From Bradyrhizobium forestalis (GTDB lineage Bacteria; Pseudomonadota; Alphaproteobacteria; Rhizobiales; Xanthobacteraceae), in assembly GCF_002795245.1 (NCBI RefSeq), contig NZ_PGVG01000005.1:212930-276929 (forward strand): a stretch of 64,000 nt of DNA, given 5' to 3'. The translations under genes and the position numbers were made by a program. The notes beneath the pieces are model-generated. The model saw nothing but the letters and a program-made list of their open reading frames with translations. It searched no databases and had not been told where the DNA came from. How positions within the stretch are numbered: the first letter of the stretch is position 1; each line of letters opens with the position of its first letter. This document shows positions 26,739 to 35,268 of this stretch, one piece after another.

Positions 26739-29700
26739 TCAGACGAACAGGAAATCGTGACTGGTCAGGCTGCTGACATAGACGTTCTTCAGGAGGATCG
26801 AGTCGTTGGCCGAGAACGTGATCAGCGCGTTCGTGCCGGACTGCGTCATCTGCAGGTGGCTGTAGTCCGCGGCCAGGAGCTTCGAGATCTGGACCACGTC
26901 GTGCGTCGTGCTGTCGCCGGCCTGGAAGTTGAGGATCTGGTCCTGGCCGTGATCGTAAGCCACGGTGGTCGAATCCGGCGCAGCCGAGAAGACGTCGTTG
27001 GCTGCTCCACCGTGGATCGTCACGCCGCTCGCGACGGCCGTGACGTTGTGGGTGCCGTCGGTCTTGGTCTGATCGAAGAACTGCAGCGCGTTGGCGCTGT
27101 TGTAGTTCTCGTGCTGGGTCGTGCCGGTCTGTCCATTGAAGTTGAACAGGAAGACGTCCTTGGTGCCGTCGGCGTTGTTGGCGATCTCCTGGGTCTTGGT
27201 ACCGACGCTGTCGTAGAGGTCCGTCAGCTTGCTGCCGTCGTCGTGGATGACCTGGGTATAGTCCAGAGTGCCGTCGGCGTGGGTCCGGGTGAGCTCGACC
27301 AGCTTGCCCGAGGCATCAAGGTGCTGATGCTGGGTGGTGTAGGACTGCCCGGTGACGTTGTAGTTCCAGTTGTCCGACGTGCCATCGGCGTTCTTGATGT
27401 AGGCGGCGGTCTTCACGCCGCCGGTGTAGATGGTCGTGGAGTTGTAACCATCGCTCTTGCTCGTGACCTCGCTGGTGATAACGCCGTTGGCATCGTACCA
27501 GTCGGAGGTCTTGGTGCCGTCGGCGCTCTGCTCCAGCGTGAATGCCAGGCTGTTGTCGGCGTGGGTGCGCACGATGTTGGTGAGGAAGCCGGTCGTATCG
27601 TAGGTGTCGTGCTCGTTGGTGTAGTTCTGGCCCACGACGTTCAACTGGAACACGTCCTTCGATCCGTCGGCGTGGTAGTCGGTCTCCGTTTTCTTGACGC
27701 CGGATGCATCGTAGTTGGTGACGACGCTGCTGCCGTCGCCGTTGACGACCTGGGTGTAGTCGAGCGAGTTGTCGGCATGCCAGCGGATCACCTCGGTCGT
27801 CTGGCCGGATGGATCGAGGTGCTGGTACTGCGTGGTATAGCTCTGGCCGGTGATGTTGTAGCTATAGTTGTCGTGACTCATGTCCGCGTTGGTGATGTAA
27901 GCCGCGGTCTTCACGCCGTTGGTGTACACCGTGGTCGAGCTGTAACCGCTCGCCTTCTGGACCACCTCGCTGGTGAGCACGCCGCTCGCGTCGTACCAGT
28001 CCGTCGTCTTGGTCCCATCGCTGCTCTGCACCAGCTTGAACGCCATGCTGCCGTCGGCGTGCTTGCGGATCAGCGTGGTGAGGAAGCCGGTCGCATCGTA
28101 GATGTCGTGCTCGGTCGTGTAGGTCTGGCCGGTGATGTTGAAGAGATACACGTCCTTGCTGCCGTCGGCGTGGACGTCGGTCTCCTTGGTCCGCGTCCCC
28201 GCGGCATCATAGTTCGTGACGACGCTGCTGCCGTCGGCGTTGATGACCTGGGTGTAGTCGAGGGTGCCGTCGGCATGCTCGCGGGTCACGGCCGTGACCT
28301 TGCCTGACGGATCGACGTGCTGGATCAGCGTGGTGTAGCTCTGGCCGGTGATGCCATAGGCATAATTGTCCTGGCTGCCGTCGGCATTCTTGACATAGGT
28401 ATTGGTCTTGGCGCCGTTGCTATAGAGGGTCGTCGAGGTGGTGCCATCGGCCTTCTGCACCACTTCGCTGGGGAGGCTGCCGGCGGCATTGTACCAATCG
28501 GTCGTCTTGGTGCCGTCGGTCGTCTGGGCCAGCTTGAAGGCGAGACTGCCGTCGCTGTGCAGGCGCGTCAGGTTGGTGAGGAAGCCGCTCGAATTGTAGA
28601 CGTCGTGCTCGGTCGTGTAGTTCTGGCCGGTGATGTTGTAGGTCCAGACGTCCTTGCTGTGATCGGCATGATACGTGGTCTCGCCCAGCTTGACGCCGGT
28701 GGCGCTATAGGTGGTGATCACGCTGCTGCCGTCGCTGTTGTAGACTTGCGTCGAGTCCAGCGAGCCGTCGGCATGGCTGCGGGTCACGGAGGTGATCTTT
28801 CCCGTGGGGTCGAGGTGCTGCACCTGCGTGGTGAAGCTCTTCCCCGTGATGTTGTAGGTGTAGTTGTCCTGCGAGCCGTCGGCGTTCTTGATATAGGCGG
28901 CGGTCTTCACGCCGTTCGTATAGAGCGTGGTGGAGTAATAACCGTCGGACTTCTGCACGACTTCGCTCAGAAGGGTGCCGGCCGTGTTGTAGGTGTCGGT
29001 GGTCCTGGTTGCGTCGGTGGCGACGTGAACGAACTTCGTCTGCACGCCGGCGGTGTAGCTGATCAGGTCCTTTGAACCGTCGGTGTAGGCCACGGTGGTC
29101 GAGGTCGGCTGCCCGCTCGAATTGAGGCCGGTGTCGGACTTCGACAGCAGGTTTCCGCTGGTGTCATAGGTCTTCGTGTTGCTCCAGGTCGCGGCCGTAT
29201 TCGTCACCGAGAACGAGTATCCGCCCTGGATCTTGGACAGTGCGCTGCCGTAATGGGCGATGATGTAGTCCATCGTCGCCTTCGAAGCGACCGGCAGGAC
29301 GTGCGAGTCCGTCAGCGTGATGCTCTGCAGCGCCGTCGACTTGCTGAGGTCGGACAGTTGCGGCACGATCTCGGCCGCGGTACCGCTGACGCTGGTCCGG
29401 GTGTCCGTGGGAGGCGGGGTGGTCGCGGGCGCGTCGATCTCGATGATCAGCGGATGATCGCTGACCGGAACGGTGATCGTGCTGACGTCGGTGTAGCTGG
29501 CGATCGCCGTGGTTCCCGTCAGCGTGTCGTACACCTTCACGGTATGATGGACCGCGCCGAGGTTCACCGTGACCGTCTGGGCCGCATTGGACACCTCGGT
29601 ATCGGTCGCATCGTTCCAGAGCTTCGGCTCGGCCCAGACGACGAGCTCGTAGGCGCCGTTGCTCTTGCCGAGCACCATGCTGTTGCCCGAGGCGGGCATG

Positions 29701-30647
29701 TTGCTCAGGGGATAGTTCAATGGATCAGTCGGTTGCAGGCCGCCCTTGCCGTCGTCGGCCAGAATGGTCGTCAGATTATGAATCGCCGTCGCGGCGAGCT
29801 TCGGCGTGCCGTCGGAATTGAACAGTCCGAAGTTCGCCTCCGGGTTGGTATTGGCGGCGGAGGAGTCGCGGTCGAACATCTCGTAGAGATAGGTCGCGCT
29901 GACGCCGGCCTTGTAGGCATCGGCCAGCGTGTTCAGGACCGATTTGGCCTGCACCGTCTCGTTGACGCCGAGATATTGGGTGTTTGCCTGCGTGGTGTAG
30001 CCGGTTTCCGTGATGACCACGGGCTTTCCCGGTGCCGCGGTCATGACGGCGCTCAGCGTTGCCGCAATGGAGCTGCTGGGTGTCAGGCTGGTGCTGACAT
30101 AGGCGTGCGCGTTGGCGTAGTCGACCGAGCCCGACATGTTGCCGAGCTGGCTGTAGCCTTGCGGATCGTTGTAGGCCAGTGACAGATTGTAGACGGGGAT
30201 GCTGCCGAGCGCGGCGTTGGCATTGACGGCCTGGTAGAGCGCGCTCTGGAACTGGCCCGCGGCACTGAGGCTCGAGCTGCCATTGTAGCTGAAGGGCTGG
30301 TGGTTGGCCTCGTTGAGACCTTCGATGGCGCTGATGCTGCCCGGGTGGCTCGCCGCGAACTTCTCGAGCGAGGCGATGTACTTCTGAAGTCCGGTCGTGC
30401 CCGTCTGGGGCAGGGCGGACGATACCAGGAAGTCGAACTTGTAGCCGGCAGCGGCGAGGCCGTCGACCACCGGTTGTGCAGCCGGGCTGGTTCCCATCGC
30501 GTCGCGGAGATGGGTGACGCCGAGATACTCCAGGTCATCGGCCATCAGCGCGAGATTGTTGTAGCCGGTCCACCCGAAGCCGGCGTGCGTGTTGACGCCG
30601 ATGGAGTTGACGAAGCCGTTGGCGGACAGGATGGTTTGATCTGACAT
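26739..30647 (-). CDS. Giant secreted glycoside hydrolase-like protein with 166-aa repeats and type I secretion-like C-terminus
   Basis: 1302 residues, no signal peptide. Residues 1-~320 look like a clan-A (beta/alpha)8 glycosidase: NTHAGFGWTGYN, VTHLRDAMG, GLNEANHQPF (E113, acid/base candidate) and VVITETGYTT (E214, nucleophile candidate). Residues ~320-420 include a beta-rich section with VNLGAVHHTVKVYDTLTGTT. Residues ~540-1180 are nearly four copies of a 166-residue tandem unit with YD/RHS-like micro-repeats (HADGS, NITGQ, YTT, DGTKTTDWYD). The last ~90 residues (AANDVFSAAPDSTTVAYDHG, DQILNFQAGD, LLKNVYV, HDFLFV) resemble RTX-type substrates with a C-terminal type I secretion signal. Likely exported to the surface, where it could trim or remodel the locus polysaccharide. 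Specificity unknown. Confidence 0.75.
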   Translation of the reverse strand: MSDQTILSANGFVNSIGVNTHAGFGWTGYNNLALMADDLEYLGVTHLRDAMGTSPAAQPVVDGLAAAGYKFDFLVSSALPQTGTTGLQKYIASLEKFAASHPGSISAIEGLNEANHQPFSYNGSSSLSAAGQFQSALYQAVNANAALGSIPVYNLSLAYNDPQGYSQLGNMSGSVDYANAHAYVSTSLTPSSSIAATLSAVMTAAPGKPVVITETGYTTQANTQYLGVNETVQAKSVLNTLADAYKAGVSATYLYEMFDRDSSAANTNPEANFGLFNSDGTPKLAATAIHNLTTILADDGKGGLQPTDPLNYPLSNMPASGNSMVLGKSNGAYELVVWAEPKLWNDATDTEVSNAAQTVTVNLGAVHHTVKVYDTLTGTTAIASYTDVSTITVPVSDHPLIIEIDAPATTPPPTDTRTSVSGTAAEIVPQLSDLSKSTALQSITLTDSHVLPVASKATMDYIIAHYGSALSKIQGGYSFSVTNTAATWSNTKTYDTSGNLLSKSDTGLNSSGQPTSTTVAYTDGSKDLISYTAGVQTKFVHVATDATRTTDTYNTAGTLLSEVVQKSDGYYSTTLYTNGVKTAAYIKNADGSQDNYTYNITGKSFTTQVQHLDPTGKITSVTRSHADGSLDSTQVYNSDGSSVITTYSATGVKLGETTYHADHSKDVWTYNITGQNYTTEHDVYNSSGFLTNLTRLHSDGSLAFKLAQTTDGTKTTDWYNAAGSLPSEVVQKADGTTSTTLYSNGAKTNTYVKNADGSQDNYAYGITGQSYTTLIQHVDPSGKVTAVTREHADGTLDYTQVINADGSSVVTNYDAAGTRTKETDVHADGSKDVYLFNITGQTYTTEHDIYDATGFLTTLIRKHADGSMAFKLVQSSDGTKTTDWYDASGVLTSEVVQKASGYSSTTVYTNGVKTAAYITNADMSHDNYSYNITGQSYTTQYQHLDPSGQTTEVIRWHADNSLDYTQVVNGDGSSVVTNYDASGVKKTETDYHADGSKDVFQLNVVGQNYTNEHDTYDTTGFLTNIVRTHADNSLAFTLEQSADGTKTSDWYDANGVITSEVTSKSDGYNSTTIYTGGVKTAAYIKNADGTSDNWNYNVTGQSYTTQHQHLDASGKLVELTRTHADGTLDYTQVIHDDGSKLTDLYDSVGTKTQEIANNADGTKDVFLFNFNGQTGTTQHENYNSANALQFFDQTKTDGTHNVTAVASGVTIHGGAANDVFSAAPDSTTVAYDHGQDQILNFQAGDSTTHDVVQISKLLAADYSHLQMTQSGTNALITFSANDSILLKNVYVSSLTSHDFLFV
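27110..29020 (-). repeat. Nearly four 498-bp (166-aa) higher-order repeats
   Basis: The landmark gtgctcg/gtgctgg recurs exactly 498 bp apart at 27111, 27609, 28107 and 28605. Each 166-residue unit consists of two related halves of 94 and 72 residues that both begin with N-x-x-G-Q-x-Y-T and carry HAD-x-S, DG and YD-x-x-G landmarks; the 94-residue half contains one extra ~22-residue micro-repeat. It is a nested repeat with three size scales. Confidence 0.85.
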
Positions 30648-31132
30648 TGCACACTCGAGTTTCAGCGCGAACGAAATTGCTCGCAGGGATTTGCGTTCAA
30701 CCTTCTCTGTCGAGTGTGAATTTCAGATAAAAATGGAAGCTACAAATCGCGAGCGAACTGGGTTCCTCGTGCAGGAACTGATTTGCTCATGTCGCAGCAG
30801 AATATTGATGCGATGCCGGTGCAGGATGGCGTGAGGAAGGCACTTTCAAGATTTTCGCGTTTTGCACTGCTGAATGTATGCGCAAGCTGTGCGAATTGGA
30901 TTCCATACGACAGTTTTGCAAAGGAACATGCGGCACGCTTGCAGTCGTCGTCGGCCAAGAGCTCTGCTGTGTCCGCAATCCAACGGGGTCTCATCGCGCA
31001 GTCCGGAGTTCCTGCACAGGATGTTTGCAGATGCCGTTTCTATGAGCGGTTAAAGTATAGGATATGCCCGCGACGGTTGTGGAAACTGGTTCCGTATCGG
31101 AACCAGGATCGCAGACTGTTGGATGCGGCGAA
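30648..31132. promoter_or_regulatory. Intergenic region upstream of the giant glycosidase gene
   Basis: About 485 bp, more AT-rich than its surroundings, without a convincing gene on either strand. It holds the promoter of the glycosidase gene and the end of the flippase transcript. No specific box recognised. Confidence 0.4.
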
Positions 31133-32524
31133 TCAGCTGCGGCGGGCGAGCATGAGAAAGTCGCCGCGCCACGCGATGACCGCCGTTGCGAGCGCAGCGA
31201 TCGCGATCTTGCCGGCGAGCCATGCTGCGGGCTCGGTCGGCATCGAACCGAGCGAGCCGATCAGGATTGCGGCCACCAACGCCTGCATGACCAACGGCCA
31301 GCGCGGGAATGCCTCGAACCGCAGCGTCGGACCGAGCGCGACCAGGATCGTTGCAAGGGTGGCGAGCGAAGCACAGTTCACCGCCCCCCGCGGCGACAGG
31401 CCGGCCGACACCGCGATCAGGGAGAGGGCCACGACGATGGCGAGCTGGCCGGCCGCGACCAGGACCAGCCTGGTCGCCAGCTTCTCGAGATGGGGGACAA
31501 CCGCGATCGTCGCCTGCAAATGGGTATGCAGGAAATAGAAGGCGGCGATCGCAGGCGCCGTCTGAAGGAATCCACCCAGGCTCTCCTGCGGCACCAGGAT
31601 CCGGGCTGCATCTGGAATGAAGCCGACCAGCCCGCCGAGCAGCACGAGGGTCGTGCAGATCATGAACTCGAACATGCGCCGCGCCGATTGCACTGATTTT
31701 GTGCCGGGCCCGTGCTCGAAATCGTTGACCACCTCGGGATAGCTCACGGTGTGGATCGCCGCATTGAGGACCCAGAAGGGGCGCTGCAGCAGGTCGAGCG
31801 CGATCGAGAATCCGGCGCCAGCCCCCGTCGCACCCAGCCGGCCGATGACGATGACACGGAGCAGCACCGGCACCGACAAATGGATAACGGACGCGCCTGC
31901 GGCGAGCATGCCGTAGCGGGAGAAATCCTTCCAGTCGGCGAGCATCGTCCGCAGCGAAACGCGCTCGAGGGGGGTGCGATAGGCCACCAGCCCGGCGACG
32001 AGGCCCAGCGCGTGGCCCGCGCTAACGCCGAGCAGCGCCGCTTCGGCCGTTCCTGAAATCGCGGCTCCCGCGGCGGCCCCGGTCAGAAGAGCGGTGGCCC
32101 GAAACGCAAGAAGAGAGGACGCGATGCCCAGCCGATCGGACAGTCGGACCGACAGGAAATAGAGATCCGTCAGCCCCTGGAGCACGGATATGCCGAGGCC
32201 CAGCGCGATGATCCCTGTCGGGAGCGCGCTGGCCAGGGATGCGCAGCTCCCGATCACGACGAGCGCGCCCGCACTCGACAGGCCTGCCGCAAACAGCGAC
32301 CACCTCAGCCGCGCCGCCTTGTTCTCCCTCGCCGCCGCCAGAAAGCGCAGTCCGGCAAGCTGCAGCCACTCGAACATCAGGACGCAGAGTAATTGGCTCG
32401 AGGCCAGCGTGAAGGAGAAACTGGTGTAGGCGGCGGCGGGCAGCAGATGGCTGATCGCGAAGATCAGGATAATCGCCGCGGCACTCTGATAGACGTAGCC
32501 CGCCATCGCGAGGAGGCGTGTCAT
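31133..32524 (-). CDS. Polysaccharide flippase-like membrane protein (2 of 2)
   Basis: 463 residues with 12-14 predicted helices. The opening LLAMAGYVYQSAAAIILIFA, then TSFSFTLASSQLLCVLMFEWLQLAGLRF and SVIHLSVPVLLRVIVIGRLG fit the Wzx/MOP flippase layout. It differs strongly from the flippase at 22494. Its start overlaps the stop of the upstream glycosyltransferase by 4 bp (ATGA), indicating one operon with genes up to 35159. Likely substrate: a second lipid-linked oligosaccharide or the same one. Confidence 0.75.
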   Translation of the reverse strand: MTRLLAMAGYVYQSAAAIILIFAISHLLPAAAYTSFSFTLASSQLLCVLMFEWLQLAGLRFLAAARENKAARLRWSLFAAGLSSAGALVVIGSCASLASALPTGIIALGLGISVLQGLTDLYFLSVRLSDRLGIASSLLAFRATALLTGAAAGAAISGTAEAALLGVSAGHALGLVAGLVAYRTPLERVSLRTMLADWKDFSRYGMLAAGASVIHLSVPVLLRVIVIGRLGATGAGAGFSIALDLLQRPFWVLNAAIHTVSYPEVVNDFEHGPGTKSVQSARRMFEFMICTTLVLLGGLVGFIPDAARILVPQESLGGFLQTAPAIAAFYFLHTHLQATIAVVPHLEKLATRLVLVAAGQLAIVVALSLIAVSAGLSPRGAVNCASLATLATILVALGPTLRFEAFPRWPLVMQALVAAILIGSLGSMPTEPAAWLAGKIAIAALATAVIAWRGDFLMLARRS

Positions 32525-33795
32525 CTCGGAATGAGGCGCTCCTTGCCGAGGGTCGGCCCCTGTGGCGCTTCAGTCGTTGCTGCGCGCATGCGCGACATCC
32601 GCTGCTCGCGCAATTGCTCATACAGGTTCTTGTATGAAGACAGCACGTCGGCAAATATCCACTTGTTGGTATCGGCGATCAGGCGTCGGCTGATCTCGTC
32701 GATCTTGTGCGGATCTGACGCGACTGCGAGCATGCTATTGGCCAGGGATTGTGGATCAGCGTCGGTCAGCCAGCCCGTCACGCCATGCTCGATGACTTCG
32801 GGCATGCCGCCGAAGCGCGTTCCGAGCAGCGGCCTGCCGGCCGCCTTGGCGTCTGCGACGACCAGTGGACCGGGGTCGTGCCAGATCGACGGCGCGATCA
32901 CCACGTCGACTTGCTTGTAGAAATCGTCCGGCACCACGAAGCCCATGAACTCGATTCGCGCATGCGGCGCGAGCGCCCTGAGGCGGCGTTGCTCCTCCTC
33001 GCTGACACGGCCGGCGATCATCATCCGGATGCGATCGCGGGGCAGCAGGGCAAGGGCCCGCATGAGGTTGTCGATGCCCTTCTCCTCCGTGAGGCGGCCG
33101 ATGAACCCGAACGTCACTTCCGTGGTGCAGATCGGGCGAGGATAGGGCGCGCGCGGCGGCTCGGTCGACGCGTTGCGGATCACGGTACGGATCGGCGTCT
33201 CCGCGAACATGCCCATGTCGGTATGAATCGACAGCACACGCTCGCTCACGCCGACCACGGCGCTCAGCCAGTGCGTGGCCCGCTTGCGATGAAAGGTCAG
33301 GATTCCGCAGCTCGTGCAGGTGTGCTCGCAGGACCGTCCCTTGTCGAAGCGCGAGCAGCGCGGACAGGTCAGGTAATAGTCGTGAAGCGTATGCAGCACC
33401 GGCACGCCGAGCTGGGCGGCAACGCGCCAGATCGCGGTGGTGAGACCCGACAAATTGTTGGAGTGCAGGACATCCGGCTTGAAGGCCTGGATTCGCTCCG
33501 CGATCAGGGGCGCCTGCATCTGCCAGTCGTCGACCGCGTGCCAGATGCTGCGTAAGGCGGCGTTCTTCTGCTCCGTGAAGGGCAGATAGACGTTCCGCAC
33601 CGGCGCGGAATAGACGTTGATGCCGTTGCAGCTTTCACGCTCCTGCGCAGGGGACGATTCGGCCCGGATCACCTCCACCTCATCACCGCGCTGCACCAGG
33701 CCTTCGGCGAAACGTCGCGCGAAGATCTCTGCACCGCCAACGATCTTTGGTGCCAGAGGCGTCGGATAAAGCGTGGACGTCAAAAGAACTTTCAT
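32521..33795 (-). CDS. Glycosyltransferase family 4 with cysteine-rich insert
   Basis: 424 residues; the start has GAGG upstream. The N-terminal half has LLTSTLYPTPLAPKIVGGAEIFARR and PDVLHSNNLSGL; the donor half has FGFIGRLTEEKGIDNLMRAL and GTRFGGMPEVI. Between them HDYYLTCPRCSRF...C...CTSCG forms a compact cysteine cluster reminiscent of a metal-binding knuckle, a feature of some GT4 proteins. The E-x7-E motif is altered to DPGPLVVADA. Translationally coupled to the downstream flippase. Confidence 0.83.
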   Translation of the reverse strand: MKVLLTSTLYPTPLAPKIVGGAEIFARRFAEGLVQRGDEVEVIRAESSPAQERESCNGINVYSAPVRNVYLPFTEQKNAALRSIWHAVDDWQMQAPLIAERIQAFKPDVLHSNNLSGLTTAIWRVAAQLGVPVLHTLHDYYLTCPRCSRFDKGRSCEHTCTSCGILTFHRKRATHWLSAVVGVSERVLSIHTDMGMFAETPIRTVIRNASTEPPRAPYPRPICTTEVTFGFIGRLTEEKGIDNLMRALALLPRDRIRMMIAGRVSEEEQRRLRALAPHARIEFMGFVVPDDFYKQVDVVIAPSIWHDPGPLVVADAKAAGRPLLGTRFGGMPEVIEHGVTGWLTDADPQSLANSMLAVASDPHKIDEISRRLIADTNKWIFADVLSSYKNLYEQLREQRMSRMRAATTEAPQGPTLGKERLIPR

Positions 33796-33824
33796 CGCAT
33801 AACCTCATGTCTGCAAAATCGCGC

Positions 33825-35159
33825 CTATCGCGCCGGACGTATCTCCAGGGCGGGAATGGCACCGCTGTTGGCTGCAATAAGAACCGGCGTGCTCGAAACC
33901 GGAATCCAGGCCCCGGATGCGGGTCTTGCGGCCGCATCGCACGGCAGTGCATAGGTTGCGCCTTGCCCATCGCCCTTGAGCCGCATTTCGTAACGTCGAT
34001 CCGGAGCCTCGGACCAGACCGCAACTCTGCCGCCGGACGCCGTTGATGCATTGATCGACACGACGCCGCTGGCGAGCTCTCGTCGCTCGGCAGTCAGGCT
34101 GGAGCGAATGAAAGCCCAGGCGCCCTGGGCCGCACAGGCGACCGGCTTTGGCGAATTGTCGAAGCGATAGAGGCCGAAATTGTGCTCCAGCTCCGATGGA
34201 TTCTTGCCGCTGTCCTTGAGCTCGTAGATCCAGATTCCCTTGAGCCAGCGCGTCGCGGTCGACGCCCACAGGATGAGCTGCGCCGTATTGTCGGCCTGGG
34301 CCTGTTCGCTGACGCCGCATTTGTTGGTGGCCGTGGTCCAGCCGGTCTCGGTGACATAGATCGGGAAGTCGGGATTGCCGCTCGCCTGGCCGACGAGCCG
34401 GTGAAACGCCGTGAGCCGCTCGATGATCTCGGCCGAGGTGCGTTTGCTCGGGCCCATGCAGAAATTGTAGAGATGGATCGAAGCGCCGTCGGCATATTGC
34501 AGAATGCCGGTCCGCAGCATCTTCTCCGTCCATGTCCAGCCCGGATCGTCGCCAAGCGCTCCGACCAGGAACGGCGCATTCGGCGCAACCCGCTTGACCG
34601 CCGGTCGCGTGGCCTCGGCAAGCGCCAGATAGTTCTCCGGTGAGAAGGCCGCATCCTTTTTCGCCGCCAGGTTCCACTCGTTCCAGAGCTCGAAGAGGGG
34701 ATGCTGCGCCACGACGGATTGCGCCGCCGCCGCAGCATAATCGGCGAACCGCTGCCGCGCCTCATCTGTCGTCGGCGGCGAGGAGTTCGGAACGAGATGA
34801 TGGCCGAAGGCGAGGATCAGGAGGGGACGTGCGACGCCGGATTTGACTTGCGCCTCGAGCCTGCCGAGCCTGGGTGTGAAGCCCATCCGGCGCCCCCCCA
34901 CCTCGAAATCGGACCAGGGAAAATCGTCGCGGAAGGCGTTGAGGCCGAGTTGCTTGATCTGGGCGATGTTCTCCGCAGGCACGTATCCCCGCGCGCTCAC
35001 CGGCCCGCCCAGCCCCTGATGGGTGCCGACACCGAGCAGGAATCGCGTGTCGAGCGGTTGAGCGTGCTGAGCGCAGGCCGGGACCGACAGAAGAATGAAC
35101 GAGATGAGGCCCGCGAGGCCGAGGACACTGTCGCGAACCAAGGTGCGTGGGCGTGTCAT
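33825..35159 (-). CDS. Periplasmic/secreted glycoside hydrolase, clan A (PslG/GH39-like)
   Basis: 444 residues with a signal peptide (DSVLGLAGLISFILLSVPACAQ). The barrel shows GVGTHQGLGG, NAFRDDFPWSDFE, FELWNEWN (E161, acid/base candidate), GASIHLYNF and IYVTETGWTT (E271, nucleophile candidate), and a small C-terminal beta domain. This is the pattern of PslG and GH39-related enzymes that sit in exopolysaccharide loci and hydrolyse the polymer in the periplasm or outside. 30 bp upstream of the GT4 gene, likely in the same operon. The VPAC segment is not a good lipobox because of the proline. Confidence 0.8.
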   Translation of the reverse strand: MTRPRTLVRDSVLGLAGLISFILLSVPACAQHAQPLDTRFLLGVGTHQGLGGPVSARGYVPAENIAQIKQLGLNAFRDDFPWSDFEVGGRRMGFTPRLGRLEAQVKSGVARPLLILAFGHHLVPNSSPPTTDEARQRFADYAAAAAQSVVAQHPLFELWNEWNLAAKKDAAFSPENYLALAEATRPAVKRVAPNAPFLVGALGDDPGWTWTEKMLRTGILQYADGASIHLYNFCMGPSKRTSAEIIERLTAFHRLVGQASGNPDFPIYVTETGWTTATNKCGVSEQAQADNTAQLILWASTATRWLKGIWIYELKDSGKNPSELEHNFGLYRFDNSPKPVACAAQGAWAFIRSSLTAERRELASGVVSINASTASGGRVAVWSEAPDRRYEMRLKGDGQGATYALPCDAAARPASGAWIPVSSTPVLIAANSGAIPALEIRPAR

Positions 35160-35268
35160 GGTCTAGATCATGCTCACGCGCGATGCACTGGCGGTGATAT
35201 CAAGCCCGGCCCAGGGCATCGCCATCGCGACTTCCGGCATCTGCGAGGGCAAGCGTGCATGTTGATCA

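Noticed and set aside
26538..28307. 589-codon plus-strand open frame over the giant glycosidase
   Set aside because: It is periodic with the repeat on the minus strand and has no motif of its own.
33825..35159. Lipoprotein assignment for the signal-peptide glycosidase
   Set aside because: The only cysteine near the cleavage site is in VPAC; proline at that position does not fit the lipobox.
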